This document shows, piece by piece, positions 53,852 through 64,000 of a stretch of 64,000 bases of DNA. Position 1 is the first letter of the stretch; each line of letters begins with the position of its first letter. A program made the translations under genes and the position numbers. Source of the stretch: Liopterus haemorrhoidalis (taxonomy: Eukaryota > Arthropoda > Insecta > Coleoptera > Dytiscidae); assembly GCA_963971575.1 (NCBI GenBank), contig OZ020611.1:227656260-227720259 (forward strand). The letters run 5' to 3'. The notes under the pieces were generated by a model that saw nothing but the letters and a program-made list of their open reading frames with translations, was not told where the DNA came from and searched no databases.

Positions 53852-54918
53852 TGTTCTCCCCGATATAGACTGAGAAAGCCAATGTGTGTATATGTCAGTC
53901 TCATTAAAACAACTCACTAACTACAAAGTTTAGAAAACTATCCACAATCGACAACGTATTAAATTTAGAGGTCGGAACGGTTGCTCGCTTTACCATATAA
54001 CAAACTTGTTAGTGACAATCAACAATGCACAAGCCATGGTCTATAGTCTACTAATTTTAAAGCTCTGAACGCAGCTTAAGAGTTCACGCCATTTTTCGTC
54101 CTACCTTCATACATTGTGCGAATATCTCTTTAAATATGACTTTTCTTCGAATATTTCAATCAGTAACTGGTTGATTTGAATATCGATAAATTGCTCTTAC
54201 AAGTTTATCTCCATTCGGAATTATAATTCCGCAAAATGTGCTTAGTTTACGGAAATATGAATAAGCAAAAAATGTAATTTGAATTTAAATTTTCAATCAT
54301 TTTTCGTTTTTATAAATTTTAATATTTTCATTCTTGCAACTTCTCAATTTAACATTAATTTGAATAGGACCAAAAATTCATTCACTCTTCAATAAAAACC
54401 TTAATATGTGTATATTTTCTTATTGAAATAAACTACAAATTTTAAGATATGGCCTTATTGATCGTAAACATTTTTACACAAAATTCCACCTGCGAAAAAT
54501 ACTAATAAAAATTGCATTCTCGACAATCGATACATCAAAATGGTTATGTCGTATTTTTATTTCCTTCGCGAATCGTTATGGAGTACGAGAAGAGATAGTA
54601 ATCAGTCCAGGACAGACGGAGAAACAAGAAAACTCGACATTCGCGTCAACAGAATTGAAGTACGACAGTAAAGAATGGATCAGATATCAGGTATCTATTG
54701 GAAATGTACTTTATCTTCCACACTGTCACATTGGATTGAGTTAACGGAGAATAAAACTTTATTGTTGCTTTTGCTTATTGAGGATTGTTTTCGGAAATGA
54801 TGCCGTAAAATATCATTTGTTTTATATTGATCTATTACAAAATTTAGTCTGTCTTCTCTGATTTATATCTGTGGTTATTTATAATCAAAATTGTCTTTTG
54901 CGTCCAATAATGTAGAAT
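53852..54918. other. No gene recognised
   Basis: AT-rich; a less AT-rich patch at 54575-54700 has no coding signature I recognise. Confidence 0.4.
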
Positions 54919-54923
54919 TACTA

Positions 54924-55900
54924 GGGTAATCCCAAAAATAAAGCACACATTTAAAATCGTCTGACTGTACGGTAGAAATTATGGTCAGAGACTTCATAGA
55001 CCAGAGAAAATGTGCAGATCTACATGCAAAATCTACAGATATTTGGCACGTATATATAGTTCTTTAAATCGCATATAGGAAAATTCTGGAGATTTATTAC
55101 ATTAATCCAAGTATTTGCCCTCAGAAGCGATGCCTTTTTCCCACTCTTCTGGCAGAATTTGAATTCCGCTACGGAAGAATGGTCTGTCTTTTGAGCCAAT
55201 CAATTCAAAAACCAAATTTTCGAATTCTTCGTAGTTACGGAAATGTGTATCTTCCAAAGCATGTTGCATGGATCGGAACAGTTGGTAATCGCTTGGCGTC
55301 AGGTCCAAAAAATACCCTGGGTGTGGGAGAAACTCCCATTCGATCCATCAGTACTTGTGTCACGACCATAGCAACATGGGGCCGAGCATTCTGATTGAGA
55401 AGAATCACTTACCGGTGATTTGATGCAATTGATCGTCGTTTTTCGCATTAAATTTTCATTCAAATGCTTCAATTGTTGTCTATATCGTTAGGCGATGATT
55501 GTTTCTTTTGTTTTTAACTGCTCATAATACACACACCCTCAATATTCCACCAAACAAAGAGCATTGCTTTGTGACCGTGGATGTTTCAGTTTGGTGCTGA
55601 CATTGATGGTTCACCAGGATCAACTCATGATTTCTTGCGTTTCGGGTTGTCGAAATAGAACAATTTTTCATCGCTGATCATGATACGCTACCAGAAACTC
55701 TTCTTGAAAGCAAAGAAATTGATATGTTTAGACGATTAGCAATGGCATTTGCAGTCAGTTCATGTGCCAGCTATCATATATCTTCGAAAGCTTCGAAACG
55801 CTTTCAAAGGCAACATCTCATTGTGCCTTAATAAGAAAGCTTTTGAACTGTTCATCATGCCCGTTCTGATTTTCAGTGCTTAGACCATAACGATAAAAAA
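54924..55900 (-). mobile_element. mariner element remnant
   Basis: The plus strand begins TACTAGGGTAATCCCAAAAA, a terminal-repeat wording found at mariner ends, and the transposase remnant reads away from it on the minus strand. The opposite terminal repeat was not found. The copy at 13870-14445 is the same family. Confidence 0.7.
55100..55720 (-). pseudogene. mariner transposase, decayed
   Basis: Minus-strand order: IMISDEKLFYFDNPKRKKS (first catalytic region, SDEKW-type), VDPGEPSMSAPN, NIHGHKAMLFVWWNIEGV (second catalytic region normally CVWWDxxGV; the Asp is Asn here), a decayed YYELLKP stretch, then the open segment MDLTPSDYQLFRSMQHALED, THFRNYEEFENLVFELIGSK, DRPFFRSGIQILPEEWEKGI and ASEGKYLD ending at a stop. 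The third catalytic Asp lies in TPSDYQLF. Frameshifts lie between blocks. C-terminal half is the best preserved part. Confidence 0.8.
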
Positions 55901-56019
55901 AAACTTCACACTACTGAAAGGGATATAGAGCAAATCATGTTGGCCAATTTGTCGCAAAACCAAACTAACTGGGCTTCCATGTGAAAATAGCAATAATTAA
56001 ATGAAGATAAACAGAACAT

Positions 56020-56225
56020 TTTGCCAGAACCGAGGACGGACGTTAAACTAAACTTGTCCTCCAATGGAGAGACCTTAGGCAGATAAGTGGCGCAGAGGAA
56101 AATATCCTACTCGCTGGATTGACGACGTTGAACGCAAGACCGGACAAGATGACAAATGTTAAAACAGGGTTTTATTCAGCATTGAATTCCAGCGGCGGAT
56201 TAATGATGATGCTGATCATGCAGTA
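56020..56225 (+). pseudogene. LINE C-terminal fragment
   Basis: A plus frame reads GKYPTRWIDDVERKTGQDD, matching the RPxxRWxDDIxRxxG segment at the C-terminus of endonuclease-reverse-transcriptase LINE proteins. TTAATGATGATGCTGATCAT near the end resembles the (TGATGATGA) tail of that group. Confidence 0.5.
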
Positions 56226-56229
56226 TCAA

Positions 56230-57210
56230 GCAACTTTAAAATTTAATGTTACTCACTTTTTTTTCAATAATAAAAAAGTTCTGCATTCAGTAATGTAACT
56301 TCAACCTGCTTGTATATATTTATATTTTTTAAATTTTGAGTGCGGTATCAAATGAAAGATCTTGATGCGTAGATTAACGGACGAAATGTAATTTTTTAAA
56401 AGCTCTTTATTTTGATGCCATTTAGACAAAATAAGTACATTTTATTTTGTCCCACACCTTGTACTCCCAAGCGTGTTTTATAATTTTTTAGGTCACATTA
56501 ATAATGAAACAACTGAAAAAATAATCGAATAGATTTACCATATTTTAAGATAACTGAAAAAACATATCGTTTGAACATAAAACAATACGGCATTAACCAT
56601 TTACAAAATAACCTCAATTTTTGCATATAAAAGATCTGAATCTAAACTTCAAATAACATTGCATGCTTATTAAAGTGAACGTAATGCATATTTTAGACAT
56701 TATATCAAAGCATAAGAAATGCAAATAGAATTTGACTAACAAATTCAAACATAACTATCTGTAAACACTTGTATGAATATATTTACACTATAGACGGAAG
56801 CATTAGGGCGAGAGACAGGTTCGGACTGGTCTATTATTTGCAGGTAGCACGTTTGACACGTACAAGGGTTGGATGGACGATACGGAATACGTGTAAAGGA
56901 GATTTGAAAGGATGATTTTAAATAAATTATAGGATAAAGATCGTTTGTTGTGATAGAATACAGCCAGAATGGCAAACTTTTACTAACGCAGGACAAATTC
57001 TGTCTGATACCCACGCAACTGTCCTGTCCACATAAACGGCCAGATCTATCTCGCGGACGTATTTTGGTTATGCCTTATATACAGGTTGGTTGTAATTTCA
57101 TTACCCAATACATAACTTTTTTTATTTTTGAAAATAGGGTGTGATGTTAAATTTGAAAGTTGTCTTATATTACATAATCTGTTAACCTTTAATCTAATAA
57201 CCTCAAGTTA
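56230..57210. other. No gene; a decayed A-family-like patch
   Basis: From 56335 to 56460 the phrases GGTATCAAATGAAAGATCTT, TAGATTAACGGACGAAA and TTGTCCCACACCTTGTA follow the A-family order but are very diverged. The rest is AT-rich spacer. Confidence 0.45.
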
Positions 57211-57248
57211 AGTCAGTTGCTCTGCCCAGATTTGGCAGATGAACCACT

Positions 57249-57902
57249 TTGTCGAAGTACATGGCGCAATCTAGTGACAAAACTCTGAGCGCTCTGAACA
57301 GTATCCAAGATCCAGATCCAGTGCATCCTCTTGTACTAAAGATCCGGTTGCTACTCTACAATCTGAATGCTCAGAATGTGAGGGTAGAGCTGTTTTGGAT
57401 ACCGGGACATGTTGGTATTAAAGGCAACGAAGCGGCAGATGCAGCTGCAAAAGCCGCCTCTCACAGACCTATGATTGATGTGAGTTTCATTTTTCCAGAT
57501 GACGCAAAGAGTCATCTGAAACACCTGTTTTTAGACATGTGGCAACATGAGTGGAACCGCACACAGAACGTTAAGTTGCGACAGATTAAGGGAGACGTTA
57601 AACCATGGGGTTCTTCCTTCAGGATTAACCACAGGGAGGAAACCGCCATCACACGCCTCCGTACAGGTCACTGTTGGTGGACCCATGGACACCTCCTTCG
57701 AGGTGAAGAGTCCCCTATCCGTGAGACGTGTAACACAGATTTCTCTGTGTTACACTTTTTAACTGAGTGTATACAGTTCGAGGATGTCAGGGAGACGTTA
57801 GGCCTGTGCTATGACCTATCAGTTGCCTTAGGTGACGACAGAGTACTTATGGACAGGCTGATACTCTTCCTGAGAGAATCGAACTTACTGTTTTATGTGT
57901 GA
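57249..57902 (+). CDS. LINE RNase H / C-terminal domain, chimeric start
   Basis: A 217-codon frame. Residues 1-11 are flanking DNA (target-site copy included); the LINE begins at residue 12. VELFWIPGHVGIKGNEAADA (46-65) with KAASHRP is the C-terminal half of an RNase H fold (His54, Asp64), which removes RNA from the RNA-DNA hybrid in I- and R1-type LINEs. The upstream acidic residues of RNase H belong to the truncated part. The C-terminal portion has RLRTGHCWWTHGHLLRGEE, ETCNTDFSVLHFLTEC (a Cys/His arrangement typical of these proteins with one expected Cys not at its usual place) and LGLCYDLSVALGDD. The open frame implies a young insertion. It cannot be autonomous. Confidence 0.85.
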   Translation: MSKYMAQSSDKTLSALNSIQDPDPVHPLVLKIRLLLYNLNAQNVRVELFWIPGHVGIKGNEAADAAAKAASHRPMIDVSFIFPDDAKSHLKHLFLDMWQHEWNRTQNVKLRQIKGDVKPWGSSFRINHREETAITRLRTGHCWWTHGHLLRGEESPIRETCNTDFSVLHFLTECIQFEDVRETLGLCYDLSVALGDDRVLMDRLILFLRESNLLFYV

Positions 57903-58232
57903 AGTCTTGCACCTTAATTTAATGTGTTTCTAGTTATTGACTGTGATATTCGATGTAATTGGCCCCTTTACAGCCTCTTACCATCACCCTGAGTCTGTTC
58001 AAATTTTCTTTTTATATTTATATTATTTATATAAATTTAGACTTTTTATATTATTTATTTGTGTTTGTCAGTGCAAGATTTCTTTTATTGAGTATGCGTA
58101 TTTTTATTGGTTTTATCTATTTATTGATTGTTTAATTTATTGTTTTTAATATGTAGTGTAGTCATTTAAATGGGCTGCGTTAGGCGCAAATTGCCTTTGT
58201 TGCTGTGCGCCAAAAATTTTAACTAACTAACT
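57282..58232 (+). mobile_element. 5'-truncated I/Jockey-group LINE with 14-bp duplication
   Basis: The 14-base repeat AATCTAGTGACAAA flanks it (57268-57281 and 58233-58246) without mismatch. The 3' UTR (57903 onward) is T-rich, contains GGCTGCGTTAGGCGCAAATT, and ends in TAACTAACTAACTA, a short simple-repeat tail. Truncation plus perfect duplication shows one recent target-primed insertion. Confidence 0.92.
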
Positions 58233-58454
58233 AATCTAGTGACAAACGGAATACAGCAGTACGTACGGACATGAATAGAGCGTGTCACACTAGTCGAAAT
58301 TCAGACTCCAGACACTGTTGCCTGATTCTGTCTATATTTATCTCTGCGCTATTTGTGGTAAAATGTTTGTATCCAGATTTGGCTTCTTCAATCATGAGCC
58401 CACTCTCACGAAATTTGTGAAATATGTTTTGATTCGACGTAGCCGTTTTGTATA

Positions 58455-59015
58455 TACGAGGGCTTTTTTTTCAAGTTCCGTTAGATTGGCAATTGAAACA
58501 CAGTTGCCATAGTTAAGCGGCACTTGCGCAGTAGTGTTTAGCAGTCTACCTGTCAGTACCTCCCAGCCTTTTCGGCCATTATGTGCCATAGTTTTGATGT
58601 GAGCGTTGTTTTATCATGGCTACTACAGTCGAAGATCCCGCCGCATGCGCACTGTGATACGTTCTACAAGCAAAAGGCAACAACGCGGCAGAAATTCTTC
58701 GAGAATTGTGTGTTGTGTATGAGATCAATACAGAACAAAAGGAAAGACATGTTGTCATCAGGCATTGCCTTTCTTTATGCCAATGCACGCTCTCATACCG
58801 CAGCACAAACCAATGAACTGCTCAAAAATTTCGGCGAGCGATTTGGCACCAAGCGATTTTCATTTGTTCATCAGGATAAAAGTGTGGTTGGGAAAGAAGT
58901 GGTTCCACACTAATGAGAAGCTGAAAATCAGTGTGCAAGACCCATATAAAAAATTTTACAAATTGTTGTTTCATTTAGTATTTTTCGTCAATAAATATTA
59001 TTTAAAAAAAACATA
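58455..59015 (+). mobile_element. mariner-like element, internally deleted (SETMAR/DD34D type)
   Basis: Starts at TA with CGAGGGCTTTTTTTTCAAGT, a mariner-type terminus. The N-terminal coding remnant reads MATTVEDPAACAL, then YVLQAKGNNAAEILRELCVV and is joined abruptly to the catalytic third: MLSSGIAFLYANARSHTAAQ (HDNARPHTA region, with the Asp mutated), TNELLKNFG and, in a shifted frame, APSDFHLFIRIKVWLGKKWF. The middle of the gene, including the first catalytic Asp, is deleted. Right terminus not found. Confidence 0.75.
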
Positions 59016-59016
59016 A

Positions 59017-59960
59017 AATGTTCACCAAACAATTCCTCAATCTTGTTCTTATTCTAGATGCAAAATTGCCTAAAACATAAAATAGTCTCACTGGCTACTT
59101 ATCTTGGTCTCATCGTTTTCAGGGTGTCAAATAATTAATCCATTTTTTTTGTACTCTAACCTGATTGACACAAATACTAAAAATTTAGCAGTGTCTTCGG
59201 AATTGATATTAATTCTTCATCTTCCTCAAGGAACCAATGAATTGATTTTCCATGGCTTCTTTTAAAACATTGACTTGTTTAATAGTTTCGCCGATGTATT
59301 CATAATCGTTTATCAGAATTTTAGAATTTAAACCGGTTTTTATAAACCGACAAACCGTATAATCTATATTTTAAAAGCAATTACTATCAGATACGGGAAA
59401 TATTCGATTATCTATGAAAAATTTAAATAGAACACTATATATTTTTACATATTTTGAAACGCACATAAATTATGTATACAACCATGCCAAATAAGAATAT
59501 TTTTTATATAAAATAATGATTCAAATAAATAAATGTATGAAGTAAGCTACAAAAAAATAAAAAATAATTATTTTAGTCATAAATCATCTGAATAATAGTT
59601 ATTTGTGTCAAAAGGCCAAAAAGTGTATATTTTTCGACCGCATCTGAATTTGATGGCCGGCTTGATCGGCTCTACCGATGCCATCAAACAAATGTGGACG
59701 GAAAAGAACTTTTTGGCAAAGGTGCACATTATATTTTTTGGACAACCAAAAGTAATTTTAATTTGAAAAATTAAACTTATTTATTTTAATTAGCTACATA
59801 ATTTGAAACATTCGCTTGTTATTGAACAAACATCACAATCGTAGATGGCGTTGGTATCCAGCGGCATAAAAAGTAAGCAAATCGGCCTAGGCCGAAAAAA
59901 AAAGAACTTTTTGTCTAGTACTAGATGATAAAAGAGAACTGCTTATGAATATGGTCGTCT
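59017..59960. other. No gene recognised
   Basis: AT-rich. Near 59625-59700 a short imperfect inverted pair around GGCCGGCTTGATCGGCTC may be a decayed terminus. Confidence 0.4.
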
Positions 59961-59963
59961 AAA

Positions 59964-60112
59964 ATAGTATATTATGTTACTAGGAGTAGAACGCGCTCTT
60001 TTTTGTGCTGAGCTCAAATGTTGCTGCCGAGGCGCAGCCGATGCTTGCATATTGAGCGAAGCACAAAAAAGGCGTTCTACTCCGAGTGACATATACTGTT
60101 TTTTCTTCAAGC
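59964..60112. repeat. ~55-bp-arm foldback
   Basis: Left arm (AGTATATTATGTTACTAGGA then GTAGAACGCGCTCTTTTTTG) and right arm in reverse (AGTATATGTCACTCGGAGTA then GAACGCCTTTTTTGTGCTTC) are imperfect complements around a GC-richer loop CGAGGCGCAGCCGATG. The whole could form a stable cruciform or hairpin RNA. Confidence 0.75.
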
Positions 60113-60114
60113 GT

Positions 60115-60685
60115 AGTTATTAAAAATTTGCAACCATAAATACTTATGACTTTATAGTTTCAGATGCTATTGCTGCTAATGCCGGCGGTGTACATTGAAT
60201 TGGTTGAGACATTTTTTAATTTTTAATCTTTATATTGTGTATTTTGTAACTAATCACAGAATGATCACAGAATAATAATAAAGTAACTCACTAATAACGT
60301 AACTAAATTCTGAATTCACTACAAACCACGCTACAAACATATTAAATTGACAGATGTTTTGTTTATGGCGACTGCTGCCATCAGTGCCATCTGTTGATAA
60401 CTATATGAACTATTTACTAGTATAAAAATGTTCACATTTTATAACCATGTAATGTTAGCAGTAATAAGATTTTTTTTAAATAATTTTTGTTCGTTAAAGT
60501 AGGCTTTAAGAACTTTAATTTTATGAATATATATATATAATTTATAAATATATATTTTAAATAAATTGAACAATTCAAATACAAAATTATCAGTTGATTA
60601 TTAATTACTCACGACTTTTTTAAACGATTTGTTTTTCACGAACCAGCCTCAAGTAAATGTAGCTGAGGATTTTGGCTTATTTTGC
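60115..60685. other. No gene recognised
   Basis: AT-rich spacer with (TA)n-like patches near 60525-60550. Confidence 0.45.
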
Positions 60686-60686
60686 T

Positions 60687-61704
60687 ATTTTTAGGGTTTT
60701 GTAGCCAAAAAACCCTTATTCCGTCATTTTGTCGTCTGTCTGTCTGTCTGTCTGTTCGGTAAAAATTGTAGCCAAATGGCTAAACCTAGAGAGTTGAAAT
60801 GTGGCATGCTTATACAACTCTTTGACCCGCACATAGGAAAAATACTAAAACATCTAAAAAACATATACCCCTAAAAATATAAACAAATATGTGCTCATCA
60901 AAAAAAAAATATATTTTTAAATTCAGAGTAGGGTATCAAATGAAAGGTCTTAGTGGATTAACGATCAAAATTTTATTTTTGCAAAATAAATTATTTTGGT
61001 GCGATTTTTGCCAAAATTGTGCAAAAAATTTTTGGTCCACACTCTGTAGCCTAGATGGTTTAAACTAAAAATCTGAAAAAATTCTAAGTAATGTACATTG
61101 GTGTGAACCGAAATAGTACAACAGGAATTTTTGATCAGATTATGTTTTAGGAAAATAACGCATCTTTTGTGTTTTTAACTAAAATATGTTAAATATTTAA
61201 TTCGCTATGTAACACACTATATAGCTCTAATAGCGTATTTGGTTTTGTCCTGCGCCTTGTAATTTGCAAACTAGAGTTCGAATCCTGTTAAATAATTTTT
61301 TTTTTGCATTTTAATTTTATTTAAATTATTTTGTCAAAATTCTAGTTATATTTTGGTAAATGTTACATTTAATTTTTAAAAGCGTAAATTTAATATCCAG
61401 TGGGAAGTGCTGAAATTATAATTTAATTCTATGTTTGACGTAATCAGAGCGCGGGGCTTATGATTTAAACAACCAATGGAAGCATAGGCGCAATATTCAA
61501 AGTATTAATGAACCTTGCTATATAAAAAAAAATACTGCACATCTTTAGAAACTTAAATAATGGTAATAGGAATTCGAATTAAAATTCATAAAAAAATATT
61601 TTGACATAAAATTTGTTTTGGCACCCGAAATAATCATCATTCAGTCACTAAATACCTGCAAAACCCAGAAATGTGTGAAAATTCACACTTCGCATCAATT
61701 TTTT
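60687..61704 (+). mobile_element. A-family copy A11, full length
   Basis: TTTTTAGGGTTTTGTAGCCA start with a small deletion, four GTCT units, GTAGCCAAATGGCTAAACC, the module at 61222-61290, AAGCGTAAATTTAATATCCA, GGAAGCATAGGCGCAATATT and the hairpin end TGTGAAAATTCACACTTCGC. Confidence 0.85.
61222..61290 (+). repeat. tRNA-like module inside A11 (Thr-like)
   Basis: TAGCTCTAATAGCGTATTTG (A-box), CGCCTTGTAATTTGC as anticodon-arm-like sequence with loop CTTGTAA (as in tRNA-Thr TGT), and GAGTTCGAATCCTG, a near-consensus B-box. Same type as A4 and A10. Confidence 0.6.
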
Positions 61705-61729
61705 TTTAACGCTCTTGGTTCAAAAATTA

Positions 61730-62205
61730 GGCCATAATATCTACCATACAATTTGACGTTTTATTTTAATATATTTCTTGCCAAAAAGATGTTAAAAATA
61801 TTTTATTTTTTAGAAAGATTGGTTGTTTAAATTGATAATTGCTGGTCACTATGGTGTAGTGCTCAGTGTGTCTGGCTTCTAACCATGGGGGCTTGGGTTC
61901 GTATCCTGGTAATGGCATGGATGCTTGTATTTGTTATAAAATTACTAAAGTATCCAAAATAAAAATAAAGATATATTGGTTAATGGCCGTAAGTATCTAA
62001 AAATTAAGAACTTAATGTATGGTATTAAATGAAAGAGTAACAGACGACAAATGATTTTCAAATAATTATTTATTTTGACACGATACCACAATAAATATTG
62101 TTCCAGATATTTTGCGTTTAGGCCTTGAATTGGTAGCCTTTACTTACTAGATACGATACCTACGAAACACATAAATATTTGAAAATTCACACTTTACATC
62201 GATTT
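61730..62205 (+). repeat. A-like element containing an S1-type tRNA head
   Basis: A-family-like phrases (GGTATTAAATGAAAGAGTAA, then ACGATACCTACGAAACACAT and the hairpin end TTGAAAATTCACACTTTACA) surround an S1 head at 61845-61912: GGTCACTATGGTGTAGTGCT, CATGGGGGCTTGGGTTCGTA and GGCATGGATGCTTGT. The left end is unclear. It could be a nested SINE or another exchanged module. Confidence 0.55.
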
Positions 62206-62206
62206 T

Positions 62207-62870
62207 TAAATATTGAGATTCCTCCTAGTTAACCCTTCAAGTGTTTTAGATAGTAACGGAATATGAAATTGTCGTAAATGAATCATTGAAAATTGAACCC
62301 ACGTGTGTTTGCTCCGTAGACAATCGTTTTCATCAGGAAGCATTTGCTTTAATGTAGAATTTCTTTTTTGATCTACAATTTTATACTAAGTGCGTCCCTG
62401 GTTGTCAGCAGTGGGTCGTATTACCACTCCCGACAGGATAAGAAAATACATCCTCGAGATTTTTCCACAAGTAATGGCGTCATTAGTACTGTGTACTTTC
62501 TGTATTACGTGGTGTGCGGTTTGCAATATAGATGAGCTTACTGTAGATTTATATTTAGAATTGTTAGAAAACACTCGTTCTTCAAGATAAGCTCTATATC
62601 CTAAGATTTTAGTTTTATTCTTTAGTTTCCTCTACCAATAAAGTTTTGCTCGATTTGTCTCCAAGGAACACGTTTTTCTTCAATAGGATTTCAAATGGAA
62701 AGAAAATATTGTGGAAAATCATATTACAACAGGTGAAAATATATTTTAAAATTTGAACACCTGTTATAAATTATAATAATAAGTTCTCAACATCTAGGTG
62801 ACGCATAATGGCAGAGAAAGTTCTTCATTTCTAGATCTCCAAAGTAATTGTTTAAGCATCTTTTATTTAA
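62207..62870. other. No gene recognised
   Basis: Two overlapping opposite frames at 62386-62590 lack motifs and are mirror shadows of each other; neither is supported. Confidence 0.4.
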
Positions 62871-62872
62871 TT

Positions 62873-63100
62873 ACCATATTTTTCGGACCATAAGACGCAC
62901 CCCAAATTTAGGAGCCAATGGTAGAATGTCAAACAAAAAAAAGATATATAAAAATATTTACAAATTTTTAATATTTATTATAATATTACGATAACTTTTA
63001 CCAGTGATATTCAATTAATCTTCATTCTCAGTACTATCACCCGTCTCACTAATGTCACTGTTCGTTATTGCCCGTACTTGTCATTATTTTCGTCAGGTAC
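62873..63100 (-). mobile_element. pogo-like element, 3' end of a second copy
   Basis: ACCATATTTTTCGGACCATA and AGACGCACCCCAAATTTAGG match the inverted end of the 109-755 element in reverse. Further in, the complement of AGTGACATTAGTGAGACGGG with TGATAGTACTGAGAATGAAG matches the acidic transposase tail (590-640). Truncated on the right at about 63100. Confidence 0.8.
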
Positions 63101-63110
63101 CTAATCTGGT

Positions 63111-63129
63111 CACCTGATAAAATCAGGTG
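63111..63129. repeat. Small perfect palindrome
   Basis: CACCTGAT, AAA, ATCAGGTG: eight-base arms with a three-base loop. Confidence 0.8.
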
Positions 63130-63235
63130 TTTTTCGGGTTGCGTTTTGTCCCTAATCCGTGTGTTGCGGGATGCGTTTTTTGCCCCTGGTCCCGTACCAC
63201 CCCTGTTATACTACTGACGTATCGTCTTGTAATTT

Positions 63236-63660
63236 ACCAATTTTTTTTAGGTGGTATTTTAAGAGGTAGTGTCCAGGAAAATCTGTTAGTTGCCTCAAGT
63301 CCTGTTTGTTAAGCTGGAGCAGTACCTTTGCTCTGGCGATGAAGAAACAATTCCTTGCCATGTTTTAAACCCGGTAAGCAACGCCAGAGCTTTGTTTCTT
63401 TTCCCAAATTCTGATTGAGTTTGCATCCTTTTTAGCAAGGAAATCAACTTCTTCGTTTCCTTTGACTTCCTCTTGTCCCGGCACCAAAACTAGAAATAGT
63501 TTGTTAATCTGTGCCAGTTTTTTGATAGTAGATAAATAGTCCCAAACCATTTTAGACTATGGTTAAAGATGCCATTGTCATTATGGCTGAAAGACTGTCT
63601 GGCAGAATTTATATGCAAGCACCTTTGTTTGCTTGGATAAGTTTTCTTTAATTTTCCGTA
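63236..63660 (-). pseudogene. LINE RNase H fragment (R1/I type)
   Basis: On the minus strand: a decayed INSARQSFSHNDN segment, MVWDYLSTIKKLAQINKLFL, VLVPGQEEVKGNEEVDFLAK (normally WVPGHxGxxGNExADxLAK), and further on KLNKQDLRQLTDFPGHYL (normally SRxQLRxLTGFLTGHC). The conserved His is Gln and the Asp is kept in EEVDFLA. Different from the LINE at 57282. Confidence 0.7.
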
Positions 63661-63661
63661 C

Positions 63662-64000
63662 TATATGCAGCGGATGCACCTTTACATTAAAGCTGTTGCG
63701 GACGGAATTATAGCAGATAAATTAATCTTCCACACAATTTGTTGAAACTGTATTTATAAAAAGTCTGTTTTAATAAAAATAGACGAGTGATATTAAATAC
63801 TAAAAAAATATCACAATTATTAATAAATTATCAGTCAACATTGTTATCTATAGTACTAATTAATACAATTATGAACGAATTACAATAAATTAACTATATT
63901 TTATTATTTATATAACCTTGCCTCAACCTAGCCTAACCTAACCTTGTCCTTTAAAACAGTTCGACCCACTAACACGACAACATTCATTTATATCGGCCAG
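63662..64000. other. AT-rich end of window; short telomere-like run
   Basis: At 63918-63943 the plus strand reads CCTCAACCTAGCCTAACCTA then ACC, a degenerate run of the insect telomeric pentamer CCTAA/TTAGG. It is too short to be a telomere and such runs are scattered in insect genomes. No other feature. Confidence 0.5.

Larger units (their letters stand above)
57215..58400 (+). pseudogene. Decayed LINE C-terminus split by another LINE
   Basis: If the LINE 57282-58232 and one target copy are removed, the plus strand reads PRFGR, LSKYMAQSSDKRNTAVRTDM, then further on (frame change) CAICGKMFVSRFGFFNHE. A C2H2 finger with CxxCG..F.SxFGLxSH at the extreme C-terminus is a known feature of a large group of insect endonuclease-reverse-transcriptase LINEs. 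The identification depends mostly on the finger (58346-58400). Confidence 0.4.

Noticed and set aside
62386..62590. 66-codon plus and 62-codon minus frames in the same place
   Set aside because: They mirror each other and show no domain; flanking sequence gives no promoter or splice support.
63918..63943. Telomere at the right end
   Set aside because: Only three or four degenerate CCTAA units in ordinary AT-rich sequence; too short for a telomere.

Overview
The window reads as repeat-choked, AT-rich nuclear DNA of an insect or a close arthropod relative. I infer this from the mix of mobile elements: several mariner copies, hAT and pogo/Tigger elements, a P-like miniature element, APE-type LINEs with RNase H or C-terminal zinc-finger remnants, tRNA-derived SINEs and Drosophila-DINE-like (GTCY)n repeats. 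A short CCTAA-type run lies near the right end. No complete host protein gene is visible. I did not see rRNA genes, CRISPR arrays or bacterial operons.

Left third (1-22.3 kb): a pogo-like element with TA duplications (109-755); the first 'A-family' repeat (1203-2135); a truncated LINE with a 12-bp target duplication (2601-3354); a P-like miniature element with a nested hAT miniature element (3684-4410); decayed LINE fragments; two tRNA-derived SINEs (7430-7677 and 12383-12642); a mariner interrupted by a LINE whose reverse-transcriptase frame is open (16820-19480); a PIF/Harbinger remnant (20795-21178) and a hAT element with perfect 8-bp duplications (21397-22230).

Middle (22.7-50 kb): a terminal-inverted-repeat element packed with a GGGCCAGTGCTGGC-type array (22753-24301), then a dense field of A-family copies in both orientations. 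The A family has a subterminal AGGGTTTTGTAGGTAT motif at one end, (GTCT)n just inside it, and a hairpin end at the other side. This is the architecture of non-autonomous Helentron (DINE/HINE) elements. Full copies carry a tRNA-like module at the same internal place, and the module differs between copies. Between these lie a hAT element split by a 2-kb insertion that carries a THAP zinc-finger exon (35863-38560), a ~420-bp tandem array (39189-40965), and a Tigger-like element invaded by two related elements lying head to head (41570-44068).

Right part (50-64 kb): a GTF2IRD2-like hAT remnant (51258-52623), a hAT miniature element beside a ~170-bp tandem array, two mariner remnants, a LINE 3' end with a 14-bp target duplication (57282-58232), another A-family copy, the 3' end of a second pogo-like copy and an RNase-H-bearing LINE fragment.

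The genes do not form a pathway. They are layers of nested insertions, and the nesting gives a relative chronology. The best candidates for something new are the A family with exchangeable tRNA-like modules and the head-to-head element pair with four TGACGTCA sites and a conserved-looking first exon. The best candidate for a host or domesticated coding sequence is the THAP exon.
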